64,000 bases of DNA from Scatomorpha stercorigallinarum (GTDB lineage Bacteria > Bacillota > Clostridia > Oscillospirales > Oscillospiraceae), in assembly GCA_944387865.1 (NCBI GenBank), contig CALXGN010000004.1, forward strand, positions 62,001 to 126,000, written 5' to 3'. Shown piece after piece: positions 26,325-34,456 of this stretch (the first letter of the stretch is position 1; each line of letters opens with the position of its first letter). The translations under genes were made by a program, and so were the position numbers. Below the pieces are notes generated by a model that ran no database searches, was not told the DNA's origin, and saw only the letters and a list, made by a program, of their open reading frames with translations.

Positions 26325-27007
26325 AGATACTCGTCGTGGACGACGAAAAACTGCTCGTCAAGGGCATCAAATTCAACCTTGAGAACGAGGGCTACCAGGT
26401 GGAGTGCTGCTACGACGGCGAGACCGCCGTGCAGCTCGCGCGCACGGGCGGCTACGGGCTCATCATCCTCGACCTGATGATGCCGGGCCTGGACGGGCTG
26501 GAGGCCTGCCAGCAGATACGCGGCTTTTCCACCGTGCCCATCATCATGCTCACCGCCCGCAGCGAGGATTCCGACAAGCTGCTGGGCTTCGAGTCCGGCG
26601 CGGACGACTATATCACCAAGCCCTTCAACATCCTCGAGCTGAAAGCGCGCATCCGCGCGCTGCTGCGGCGGGCCTCGATGCCCGCGGCGGGAGAGGCGGG
26701 GCCGGAGGCCGTGCTGCGCCGCGCGCACCTGGAGCTCGACCCCGTAAAGCGCAGCGTCAAGCGCGAGGGGCAGAGCGTGGAGCTGACGGCCAAGGAGTTC
26801 GACCTCCTTGAGCTCTTCATGCGCAACCCCGGGCGCGTCTACAGCCGCGACAACCTGCTCGACCTCATCTGGGGCTACGACTACCAGGGCGACGCGCGCA
26901 CGGTGGACGTGCACGTCCGCCGCCTGCGGGAAAAGGTGGAGCGCAACAGCGCCTCGCCGGAGCTCATCATCACCAAGTGGGGGGTAGGCTACTACTTTGC
27001 GGAATAG
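26321..27007 (+). CDS. OmpR/PhoB-family response regulator
   Basis: 228 residues. Receiver domain 1-118 with acidic pair D7/D8, phospho-acceptor Asp51 (LIILDLMMPG), Thr in MLTARS and Lys in ITKPF. Winged-helix DNA-binding domain about 130-228 (ELTAKEFDLLELFMRNPGRVYSRDNLL, VDVHVRRLREK, GVGYYFAE). Partner of the following kinase, with which it overlaps by 11 bases. Similar to WalR/PhoP/YycF-like regulators; the target is unknown. Confidence 0.94.
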   Translation: MKILVVDDEKLLVKGIKFNLENEGYQVECCYDGETAVQLARTGGYGLIILDLMMPGLDGLEACQQIRGFSTVPIIMLTARSEDSDKLLGFESGADDYITKPFNILELKARIRALLRRASMPAAGEAGPEAVLRRAHLELDPVKRSVKREGQSVELTAKEFDLLELFMRNPGRVYSRDNLLDLIWGYDYQGDARTVDVHVRRLREKVERNSASPELIITKWGVGYYFAE

Positions 27008-28448
27008 CGCCGGCAGCGAAAAAAAGCGCAGAAGGCTCACCCAGCGCGTACAGTTCAAGTTCATGCTGGCCTTCTTCACGCTCATAGCGGCGCTGCTGGC
27101 GGTGATGGACACCTATCCCATCATCGCCTCCCGCGACCTGGTGTTTTCGGAAAAGCGCAGCAGCCTGACGGGCCAGACGGCGGTCATCGCCTCCTCGCTC
27201 TCCTCGCTTGACACGCTCACAGGCGACAGCGTGGGCCAGGTGATGGCCCTGCTGGACGTCTCCGGGCTGGAGCGCATCCTGGTCACGGACGAGAACGCGC
27301 GCACGGTGTACGACAGCGCCTCGCCCTCCGCGGTGGGGCAGTACGCCCTGCTCTCGGAGATCGCGCTCGCGCTCGGCGGCAAGAGCGTGTTCTGGTCGCG
27401 CTTTGGGGACGGGGCCTTCACCTCCCGCGCCGCCCTGCCCGTCTATTCCGGCGCGGGGCTCTCCGGCGCGGTGTACATCTGCGAGCAGGACACGGCGCAG
27501 GCGGAGCTCATCCTCTCCGTCCAGAGCCGGCTGTGGATGATATCCCTCGTCTGCCTGATGGCGGCGATGGCCCTCACCGTGGTGTTCTCCCGCGCGCTGA
27601 CATCGCGCATAACGCGCCTGGCGGAGGCCATGCGCGTGGTGCGCGGCGGCGACTATGAGCACCGGATAAAGCCCGAGGGCAACGACGAGCTGACCGAGCT
27701 CTCCGAGGAGTTCAACGACCTCACGGAGCGGCTGCAAACGACGGAGGCCGAGCGCCGGAGATTCGTCTCCGACGCCTCGCACGAGCTGAAAACGCCGCTG
27801 GCGGCAATCCGCCTGCTGGCGGACAGCATCACCCAGAGCGAGGGCATGGACGCCGCCACCGTGCGCGAATTCGTCTCCGACATCGCCTCCGAGGCCGAGC
27901 GGCTGCAGCGCACGTCGGAAAAGCTGCTCGACCTCTCCCGCCGGGACGCCGGCGCGCCGCGGGAGCTCACGCGCGTGGACCTGGGCGAGGCGGCGGCGTC
28001 CACGGCGCGGCTGCTCGCGCCGCTGGCGGGGGACATGTCCGTCGCCTTCAGCTGCGCGGCGGGGGAGGGCTGCTTCGTCCTCGCCTCGGAGGACGAGCTC
28101 TACCGCATCGTTTTCAACCTGGCGGAGAACGCCGTCAAATACAACGTCGAGGGCGGCTCGGTGTCGCTGGATGTCGAGCGCCGCGGCGCGCGGGTGCTGC
28201 TCACCGTTGAGGACACGGGCATAGGCATACCGGAGGAGGACATGCCGCACATTTTTGAGCGCTTCTACCGCGTGGACAAGGCCCGCTCACGCGAAAAGGG
28301 CGGCAGCGGCCTCGGCCTTTCGATAGTGCACGACGCCGTAGTGTCCCTCGGCGGGGAGATCGACGTGGCCGCAAGGCCGGAGCGCGGCACGCGCTTCACG
28401 GTTTCGTTCCCGGCCGCGCCGGAGGAGGAAGGAGGCGGCAGCGTATGA
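26997..28448 (+). CDS. Sensor histidine kinase
   Basis: 483 residues, TTG start inside the regulator gene; a GGGGGGTAGG ribosome site stands upstream. Helix 1 at about 20-40, a periplasmic-side sensor (42-175), helix 2 at about 178-200, HAMP (200-250), H-box DASHELKTPL with His262, N-box NLAENAVKYN, G1 DTGIGIPEEDMPHIF, F and G2 GGSGLGLSIV. All phosphorelay motifs are intact. The signal is unknown; the co-encoded lipoproteins suggest an envelope signal. Confidence 0.93.
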   Translation: MRNSAGSEKKRRRLTQRVQFKFMLAFFTLIAALLAVMDTYPIIASRDLVFSEKRSSLTGQTAVIASSLSSLDTLTGDSVGQVMALLDVSGLERILVTDENARTVYDSASPSAVGQYALLSEIALALGGKSVFWSRFGDGAFTSRAALPVYSGAGLSGAVYICEQDTAQAELILSVQSRLWMISLVCLMAAMALTVVFSRALTSRITRLAEAMRVVRGGDYEHRIKPEGNDELTELSEEFNDLTERLQTTEAERRRFVSDASHELKTPLAAIRLLADSITQSEGMDAATVREFVSDIASEAERLQRTSEKLLDLSRRDAGAPRELTRVDLGEAAASTARLLAPLAGDMSVAFSCAAGEGCFVLASEDELYRIVFNLAENAVKYNVEGGSVSLDVERRGARVLLTVEDTGIGIPEEDMPHIFERFYRVDKARSREKGGSGLGLSIVHDAVVSLGGEIDVAARPERGTRFTVSFPAAPEEEGGGSV

Positions 28449-28927
28449 AAAAGGCGCTCGCGCTCATCCTCGCCCTCGCGCTCGCCCTCTGCGCCGGCTG
28501 CGGCGCGGAGGCGGACGAATACGCCGTCTGGCGCGCGGTGGACGAGGGCTACCGCAGCGGCGGCGCGCTGCTGCGGCCGGAGGCGCTGTCCGTCGCCTCG
28601 CAGGAGCCGCAGGCCGTCATCTCCGCGCTGGTGGGGGCGCTGAATTCCCCGGCGGCGGACGCGGAGCTGCAGGCGCTGCCATACGACGCGCGCATCCTCT
28701 CCTGGCGGCTGGAGGGCTCGCTGCTGACGCTGCAGGCCGACGAGGGCTACGCCGCGCTCGCGGGCGTGGAAAAGACGCTCTGCGACGGCTGCCTGGCGCT
28801 CACGCTCTGCGCCGTGGACGGCGTCTCGTCCGTGGCCGTGGAGGTGGCGGGGGAGCCGGTGACGCCGCCGCTCTCGCCGGAAGACCTTTTGCTTTACGAC
28901 GCCGCCTCCAGCGGCGGCACGCAATAA
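28445..28927 (+). CDS. GerMN-domain lipoprotein
   Basis: 160 residues, 4-base overlap with the kinase. Signal peptide to Cys16/Cys19 (LALALCAGC). The mature part fits the GerMN (sporulation and spore germination) domain: PQAVISALVGALNSPA, a long ILSWRLEGSLLTLQADEGYAAL stretch and TLCDGCLALTLCAVDGVSSVAVEVAGE. In other Firmicutes such lipoproteins sit beside two-component systems as accessory sensors. Sensor accessory role here is inference. Confidence 0.8.
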   Translation: MKKALALILALALALCAGCGAEADEYAVWRAVDEGYRSGGALLRPEALSVASQEPQAVISALVGALNSPAADAELQALPYDARILSWRLEGSLLTLQADEGYAALAGVEKTLCDGCLALTLCAVDGVSSVAVEVAGEPVTPPLSPEDLLLYDAASSGGTQ

Positions 28928-28954
28928 AGAAGACAGCTATGGAGGTAAACAAAA

Positions 28955-30028
28955 ATGGCAAACCTTGAGAGAGTACAGTCCGCGGTGAAGGAAGCCGGGC
29001 TCGACGCCCTGCTGCTGATGGACGACAGGAACATCTACTACGCCACGGATTTCATGCCGCAGGACAGCGCGGCGCTGATCACGCCGGACAAAGCCTTCGT
29101 CGTCACCGACTCGCGCTATATCGAGGCGGCGGAAAAGGAGTGCGCCGAGGGCGTGGAGTGCGTCCTCACCACGCGCGAAAAGCCCCTGGCCGCCACGCTC
29201 GCGGAGCTCACGGGCAAGCTGGGCGTGCGCTCTCTGGGCGCGGAGGAGGAGTACCTCACCCACGGGCTCTACCTGCGCCTGGAGGAGCGGCTGGGCCTCG
29301 CCTTCCGCCCCTCCCAGGCCATCGTGACCGCCCTCCGCCAGCGCAAGACCGCCGCGGAGCTGGAAAGCCTCATCGCCGCCCAGCGCATCGCCGAAAAGGC
29401 CCTTGAAGAGGTGCTGCCGCTCATCCGCCCGGGCGTCAGCGAGCGCGAGATCGCCGCCGAGATCACCTACCGCATGCTGCGCCACGGCGGCGAGGGCAAC
29501 TCCTTCGACCCCATCGTGGTCGCCGGCGCGAAGGGCAGCATGCCCCACGGCGTGCCAGGCGACGAGCTCATATGCGAGGGCGACTTCGTCACCATGGACT
29601 TCGGCTGCATCAAGAACGGCTACTGCTCGGACATGACGCGCACCGTGGCCGTGGGCAGCGTGACGGACGAGATGAAGAACGTCTACGACACCGTGCTGCG
29701 CGCGCAGCTGGCCGGCATCGCCGCAGCCAGGCCCGGCGTCCCCGGCGCGGACATCCACAAGGCCGCCGCGGACGTCATCGCCGCCGCCGGCTACGGAGCG
29801 TACTTCGGCCACGGCTTCGGCCACGGCGTGGGCCTCTACATCCACGAAGCCCCCAACGCCGCGCCTTCCAACACGCAGCCCATGCCGGAGGGCGCCGTCA
29901 TCTCCGCCGAGCCGGGCATCTACCTGCCGGGCCGCTTCGGCGTCCGCATCGAGGACGTGCTCTACCTCACCGGCGAGGGCAACGTGGACATCACCAAAGC
30001 GCCCAAGGAGCTCATCATCCTCGGCTGA
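28955..30028 (+). CDS. M24 family Xaa-Pro aminopeptidase
   Basis: 357 residues; GGAGGT precedes the ATG. An N-terminal creatinase-like domain (1-130, NIYYATDFMPQDSAALI) is followed by the pita-bread M24 domain with metal ligands in VTMDFGCIKNGYCSDMTRT (two Asp), GHGFGHGVG (His), ISAEPGIY (Glu) and RIEDVL (Glu). It removes N-terminal residues preceding proline or cleaves X-Pro dipeptides. Cytoplasmic. It follows the GerMN gene by 27 bases with no terminator. Confidence 0.94.
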   Translation: MANLERVQSAVKEAGLDALLLMDDRNIYYATDFMPQDSAALITPDKAFVVTDSRYIEAAEKECAEGVECVLTTREKPLAATLAELTGKLGVRSLGAEEEYLTHGLYLRLEERLGLAFRPSQAIVTALRQRKTAAELESLIAAQRIAEKALEEVLPLIRPGVSEREIAAEITYRMLRHGGEGNSFDPIVVAGAKGSMPHGVPGDELICEGDFVTMDFGCIKNGYCSDMTRTVAVGSVTDEMKNVYDTVLRAQLAGIAAARPGVPGADIHKAAADVIAAAGYGAYFGHGFGHGVGLYIHEAPNAAPSNTQPMPEGAVISAEPGIYLPGRFGVRIEDVLYLTGEGNVDITKAPKELIILG

Positions 30029-30035
30029 TAGGCGC

Positions 30036-30063
30036 TTGACATACCGCAAAAGCGTGATAGAAT
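30036..30063 (+). promoter_or_regulatory. Promoter of the MoxR-VWA operon
   Basis: Perfect TTGACA (30036-30041), 16-bp spacer, TAGAAT (30058-30063), then a 5' leader of about 55 bases to GGGAGG and the ATG. Confidence 0.8.
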
Positions 30064-30126
30064 ATTGACGGCTTTCGATTTAACATTCGTTTAATCGACT
30101 AAATCAACGACCGGGAGGCAGCCCAT

Positions 30127-31041
30127 ATGTTAGACCTGCTCAAGCGCGAGGGCGTGGACGGCGCCATCATTTCCGCCATTGAAAAATTCCGCAGCGAGCA
30201 CCCCGTGGCCGCGGAGGCCGGACGCCGCGTGACGGAGCGGCCCCGGTTCGAGTATTACGGCCGGGAGATCTGGGAACAGGCGGCCACTGCCCTGCTCTGC
30301 GGGGAGAACCTGCTGCTCGTGGGCCCCAAGGCCACGGGCAAGAACGTCCTGGCCGAGAACCTGGCCGCGGCCTTCGGCCGCCCCAGCTGGGACGTGAGCT
30401 TCTACATAAATACGGACGCCGCCTCCCTCATCGGCACGGACACCTTCACCGGCGGGGAAGTCAGCTTCCGCCAGGGGCCCATCACCAAGTGCGCCCTGCT
30501 GGGCGGCTTCGGCATCCTGGACGAGATCAACATGGCCAAGAACGAGTCCCTGGCCGTGCTGCACGCCACGCTGGACTTCCGCCGCGTGATCGACGTGCCC
30601 GGCTACGACCGCATCGAGATGGACGGCGCCACGCGCTTCATCGCCACCATGAACTATGGCTACGCCGGCACGCGCGAGCTGAACGAGGCCCTCGTCAGCC
30701 GCTTTTCCGTCATCGAGATGCCGCCCATTTCCCCGGAAAACCTGAAAAAGCTGCTCAAGCGCGAGCACCCCGCGCTGAAGGACGCCTGGGCCGAGCAGTT
30801 CGCGGGCCTCTTCCAGGACCTGCGGAAAAAGTGCGACAGCGCGGAGATCAGCACGAAAGCGCTCGACCTGCGCGGACTGATGAGCGCCGTGGGGCTGATG
30901 GACCGCGGGCTGAAGGCCGTGGACGCCCTGCGCATGGGCATCGTCAACAAGGCCTTCGACCCCTTCGAGCGCAAGCTGGTGGAGGACGTGATCACCGCGC
31001 GCATCCCCGCCGACCTCGGCCGCGGCGGGCTCTTTGACTGA
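30127..31041 (+). CDS. MoxR-type AAA+ ATPase
   Basis: 304 residues. AAA+ core: P-loop GPKATGKN (66-73), Walker B GGFGILDEINMAK (near 137), sensor 1 ATMNYGYAG and an Arg finger region LVSRFSVIEMP. The P-loop ends in Asn where Ser/Thr is normal for Mg coordination, which is unusual. MoxR ATPases act with VWA proteins as chaperones that insert metals or remodel complexes; the VWA partner follows directly. Confidence 0.9.
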   Translation: MLDLLKREGVDGAIISAIEKFRSEHPVAAEAGRRVTERPRFEYYGREIWEQAATALLCGENLLLVGPKATGKNVLAENLAAAFGRPSWDVSFYINTDAASLIGTDTFTGGEVSFRQGPITKCALLGGFGILDEINMAKNESLAVLHATLDFRRVIDVPGYDRIEMDGATRFIATMNYGYAGTRELNEALVSRFSVIEMPPISPENLKKLLKREHPALKDAWAEQFAGLFQDLRKKCDSAEISTKALDLRGLMSAVGLMDRGLKAVDALRMGIVNKAFDPFERKLVEDVITARIPADLGRGGLFD

Positions 31042-31042
31042 T

Positions 31043-32728
31043 ATGCTCAGCGAACGCGAGGCCGAGCGCGAAGAGCGCCGGGCGAACAACCAGATATGGA
31101 CCGCGGCGCGCGACTACTCGCTGCACTCGGAGTACCACGCCTATAACGGCGACGGCACCGCGGACGTCTATATGAACAGCATCATCGGCGCGGCCTACCA
31201 GTGCTGCGACTTCGGCAAGCTGAAGGAGCTGTTCCAGTCCTTCACGCGCACGGCGAAGGGGCCGGAATACGAGGAACTGGTGTGGATCGCGCTGGAGAAC
31301 TACGCCTATGAGCGCTCGAAGGCCGAGCGCCCGGCCCTGCCCGGCCTGCGGCGGCAGTACGCCCGCGAGCTGGTGGACGGCGCGGCGCGCCAGGAGCGCG
31401 ACATGGAGGAGACGGAGCGGCTGAAGCTGGGCCACTACCGCCGCGCGCTGGGGGAGGGCATGGCCCTCACGGAGCGCGAAAAAAAGATGCTCGACGCGCT
31501 GGAGCTGCCGCCGGAGCTGACGGAGGCGGAGGTCGTCGAGCGGCTGCGAGACTTTTTCAGCGTCTACTATTCCTTCGTCCCCACGGTGACGGCCCGCGGC
31601 TCGCGCAGCTGGCTGCGGCACATCCGCCTGGGCCGCCGGCGGAACACGCTGGGCGCCACCGTGCGCAGCGAGGACGACGAGGAGGGCTCGAAGGGCGACA
31701 AGCGCGTCCGCGGCCGCATGAGCGGCGAGCGCACGGAGCCGGAGATGCGCGAGTACCTGGAGGAGTTTTTCGGCCCCTCGATGTACGGCACGGGGGACCT
31801 GCACCGCATCGAGGAGCGGCTGTGCACGGGCAACCACTGGGACTGCATGCTGCACTTCACGCGCGGCGGCGTCACGGCCGGGAAACTGAAGAACCGCGAG
31901 GCTCTGGTACAGCGCAGCGCCGCGCGCCGCCAGGCGGAGGCCAACCGCAAATACTACATGGACGACGTCGTCCGCAACCGGCTGACCATCGCCCGCCTGG
32001 CCGAAAAGATCCGCAACTGCATCCTCGTCCACCTGGACGACGCGCGCATCAAGTCCCGCGCGGGCGAGCTGCGTCCGGGCTGGCTCTGGCGCGCCATATA
32101 CCTGAACGAGGACACGGTGTTCACCCGCCCCGAGCGCGGCACGGACACCGAGCTGACGGTGGACATCCTGCTCGACGCCTCCGCCTCGCAGATACAGCGG
32201 CAGGAGAGCGTGGCCTCGCAGGCGTACATCATCGCCGAGAGCCTCACGCGCTGCGGCATACCCACGCGCGTGTACTCCTTCTGCACGATAAACGGCTGCA
32301 CTGTGCTGCGCATCTACCGCGACTATGACGAGGACCGCAAAAACGAGGCGGTATTTGAATACTGCTCCGCCGGCTGGAACCGCGACGGGCTGGCCATCCG
32401 CGCGGCGGGCTACATGATGCGCGGCTCGCGCGGGGAGCGCCGTATCCTGATGATACTCTCCGACGCCAGCCCGAACGACGACCGCAAGCTGGTCAGCGCC
32501 GGCAAAAAGGAGGACTACAACGGACTCCCCGGCGTGATGGACACGGCCGCGGAGGTGGAAAAGCTCCGCCGCCAGGGCGTCTCCGTGATGTGCGTCTTCA
32601 CCGGCGAGGAAGAGGACCTGCCCAACGCCCGCCGCATCTACGGCCGCGACCTGGTGCGCATCCGCTCCATCGAGCAGTTCGCCGACGCCGTCGGCAACGT
32701 CCTCACCGGCCTCATCGGCTCCATGTAG
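31043..32728 (+). CDS. VWA-domain protein (NorD/CoxE-like partner of MoxR)
   Basis: 561 residues from ATG 31043; a TTG at 31034 overlapping the ATPase gene is an alternative. The N-terminal 200 residues are helical and Glu/Arg rich. A charged linker (about 210-240) precedes a region with Lys/Arg clusters, then a C-terminal VWA domain whose MIDAS reads D378-A-S380-A-S382 (DASAS). The organisation resembles NorD-type activation proteins working with a MoxR ATPase. The client is not encoded nearby. No terminator with T-run follows, but the next gap is full of hairpins. Confidence 0.85.
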   Translation: MLSEREAEREERRANNQIWTAARDYSLHSEYHAYNGDGTADVYMNSIIGAAYQCCDFGKLKELFQSFTRTAKGPEYEELVWIALENYAYERSKAERPALPGLRRQYARELVDGAARQERDMEETERLKLGHYRRALGEGMALTEREKKMLDALELPPELTEAEVVERLRDFFSVYYSFVPTVTARGSRSWLRHIRLGRRRNTLGATVRSEDDEEGSKGDKRVRGRMSGERTEPEMREYLEEFFGPSMYGTGDLHRIEERLCTGNHWDCMLHFTRGGVTAGKLKNREALVQRSAARRQAEANRKYYMDDVVRNRLTIARLAEKIRNCILVHLDDARIKSRAGELRPGWLWRAIYLNEDTVFTRPERGTDTELTVDILLDASASQIQRQESVASQAYIIAESLTRCGIPTRVYSFCTINGCTVLRIYRDYDEDRKNEAVFEYCSAGWNRDGLAIRAAGYMMRGSRGERRILMILSDASPNDDRKLVSAGKKEDYNGLPGVMDTAAEVEKLRRQGVSVMCVFTGEEEDLPNARRIYGRDLVRIRSIEQFADAVGNVLTGLIGSM

Positions 32729-33071
32729 CCACACTGCGTGTGGAGGGCGGCCAACGGCCGCCGGTATTTGCCTGCGGCCCGCCCGCAGGCAGGGGGATGC
32801 AGGGACGAAAGTCCCTGCGACCCTTTTCCTGAGAGATTTCTTTTGCCTGCGCCAAAAGAAACCCCTCATACTCCAAAGAAAAGCGCTTTGGTGCGGGTCG
32901 GTAGGTAAAATCTGCCCGTCAGTATGGGTGGTGACTGATTTTTAGGTGGTCATCCCGTAGTCGAATAGCTTTGCACAACGTCGACCGCGGTTGGCTTCGC
33001 TTCGCTCGCGCCGCTGGCGGTCGGCCGACTATACGTTAGTGCCGCGAGCGAAGCGAAGCAGTGCACGGCCG

Positions 33072-33102
33072 GCCAAGCTGCGCTTGGATGCAAAGAAGCG
33101 CG
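33072..33102 (-). repeat. 34-bp palindromic module (copy 2 of 4)
   Basis: On the minus strand it reads GCGCGC then TTTGCATCC and AAGCGCAGCTTGG, a diverged copy of the module at 33261-33293. Confidence 0.55.
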
Positions 33103-33132
33103 CCTCACCAACGGATGACCTCCGTTAGTGAG

Positions 33133-33166
33133 GCGCGCAGCGCATCTGCCTCCAGGCGCAGCCTGG
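33133..33166 (+). repeat. 34-bp palindromic module (copy 3 of 4)
   Basis: Matches the reverse complement of 21270-21303 at 32 of 34 positions and ends in the hairpin CCAGGC-GCA-GCCTGG. Confidence 0.7.
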
Positions 33167-33260
33167 GCGTTTTTCTTTGGGGCGCCACTCCCGTTTCTTT
33201 GGGCAAGACCAAAGAAATGGGGTGGCACTGGCCCCCTTGCGGGGGCCTCTCGTCAGCGCG

Positions 33261-33293
33261 GCGCGCAGCGCATCTGCATCCAAGCGCAGCTTG
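33261..33293 (+). repeat. 34-bp palindromic module (copy 4 of 4)
   Basis: Begins with the same GCGCGCAGCGCATCTGC as copy 3 but ends in CCAAGCGCAGCTTG, where the hairpin arms have changed together (CAAGC/GCTTG), keeping the pairing. Confidence 0.65.
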
Positions 33294-33304
33294 TCGCAGT
33301 TTGG

Positions 33305-33622
33305 TCAGTCGAATACGGACTCGCTCTTCATGTGCAGCACCTGGCCGCTGGCGGCGTCGATGGCGTACTCGTACTCCATGGCGTTGTAGATGAAGCTGAC
33401 CTCGTAGTACTTGAAGCCGTCCTCGTTCTCAAAGTCGCTCTCCAGGCCCGTGACCTGGGCGGCGGTGAGGCCCGCGTCGTTGAGCGCGGCGGCTTTGGCG
33501 GCGCTGCCGCCGATGGTGCCCGCGGTGTAGAAGCCGAAATACCATATGCAGATGGCGGCGACGATGAGCACTACGATGATGACGGCGATGATAATGGCCT
33601 TTTTGGCGCTGAAGTTTTTCAT
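33305..33622 (-). CDS. Membrane-anchored PepSY-domain protein
   Basis: 105 residues from ATG 33622 (CAAGGAGG upstream). A transmembrane helix at about 9-31 (AIIIAVIIVVLIVAAICIWYF) is followed by one PepSY domain: AKAAALNDAGLTAAQVTGLESDFENEDGFKYYEVSFIYNAMEYEYAIDAASGQVL. PepSY domains often inhibit peptidases or modulate sensors. It is divergent from the two-component genes starting 160 bases away, so it may be their target and feedback partner (inference). Confidence 0.85.
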   Translation of the reverse strand: MKNFSAKKAIIIAVIIVVLIVAAICIWYFGFYTAGTIGGSAAKAAALNDAGLTAAQVTGLESDFENEDGFKYYEVSFIYNAMEYEYAIDAASGQVLHMKSESVFD

Positions 33623-33681
33623 GCAGATCCTCCTTGCAGTTGTTGACGGCTCCATATTAACACGCGGAAGATTAGAGGAAT

Positions 33682-33697
33682 GTTAAAACTGTGAAAA
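33682..33697. promoter_or_regulatory. Candidate response-regulator sites between PepSY and the two-component genes
   Basis: GTTAAAA (33682-33688) and GTGAAAA (33691-33697) are spaced 9 bases apart in an AT-rich patch, and a TTAACA/TGTTAA inverted pair spans 33658-33687. OmpR-type regulators use tandem half-sites of this size. A possible -10 TATATT is at 33724-33729. Confidence 0.3.
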
Positions 33698-33781
33698 TTT
33701 CCCCGCCGCGGCCGCGCACGTGGTATATTTAATACTGGTCTAAGGAAAACATGCGAAACTTTGTACAAGGAGCGTGAGTGC

Positions 33782-34456
33782 ATGAGGATACTGGTCGTGG
33801 AGGATGAGCGGGACCTCAACCGCATCATCGCCAAGCGCCTGGCGGCGGCGGGCTACAGCGTGGACGCCTGCTATAACGGCGCGGAGGCGCTGGACTATAT
33901 GGCCGCGGCGGACTATGACGCCGCCATCTTCGACGTGATGATGCCCGTGCTGGACGGCTTTTCCGCCGTCCGCCGGCTGCGCGCGCAGGGGGATGACACG
34001 CCCGTGCTGTTCCTCACGGCGCGGGACGCCGTCGGCGACCGCGTGGAGGGGCTGGACCTGGGCGCGAACGACTATCTGGTGAAGCCCTTCGCCTTCGACG
34101 AGCTGCTCGCGCGCATCCGCGCCATGACCCGCCGCGCGGCCGGCAGCAGCACCAACGTGTTCACCTGTGGCGACCTGGTGCTGGACGCGGCGAAGCACAG
34201 CGTGCAGCGCGCCGGGCGCGCCATCGAGCTCTCCGCGCGCGAATTCGCCGTGCTCGAATACCTGATACGCAACAAGGGCGCGGTGCTCTCCCGCGAGAGC
34301 ATCGAGAACAACGTCTGGAACTACGACTGGGAGGGCGGCACGAACGTGGTGGACGTGTACGTCAGCTACCTGCGGCGCAAGATCGACGCCGACTTTGACA
34401 AAAAGCTCATCCACACCGTGCGCGGCGTGGGCTGGGTGCTGAGGGACGAGCCATGA
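33782..34456 (+). CDS. OmpR-family response regulator
   Basis: 224 residues from ATG 33782 with AAGGAG at 33768. Receiver with E7/D8, phospho-acceptor Asp51 (AAIFDVMMPV), LTARDA and LVKPF; winged helix with ELSAREFAVLEYLIRNKGAVLSRESIENNVW and GVGWVLRDEP. Resembles VanR/CutR-type regulators. Overlaps the kinase gene (ATGA). Confidence 0.94.
   Translation: MRILVVEDERDLNRIIAKRLAAAGYSVDACYNGAEALDYMAAADYDAAIFDVMMPVLDGFSAVRRLRAQGDDTPVLFLTARDAVGDRVEGLDLGANDYLVKPFAFDELLARIRAMTRRAAGSSTNVFTCGDLVLDAAKHSVQRAGRAIELSAREFAVLEYLIRNKGAVLSRESIENNVWNYDWEGGTNVVDVYVSYLRRKIDADFDKKLIHTVRGVGWVLRDEP

Larger units (their letters stand above)
32729..33304. repeat. Palindrome-rich intergenic mosaic
   Basis: No credible gene in these 576 bases. 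By eye it holds many perfect hairpins: CCACAC/GTGTGG at the start, GGCGGCC/GGCCGCC, GCAGGGAC-GAAA-GTCCCTGC, CCAAAG/CTTTGG, a 17-bp inverted repeat 32994-33010/33043-33059, a long GCGCGCCTCAC/GTGAGGCGCGC hairpin (about 33092-33138), TTTCTTTGG/CCAAAGAAA (about 33194-33217) and GCCCCC/GGGGGC. It carries three copies of the 34-bp module and shares the 17-mer and a GGCGGCC-AAC-GGCCGCC hairpin (inverted) with repeat regions A and B. Confidence 0.75.
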
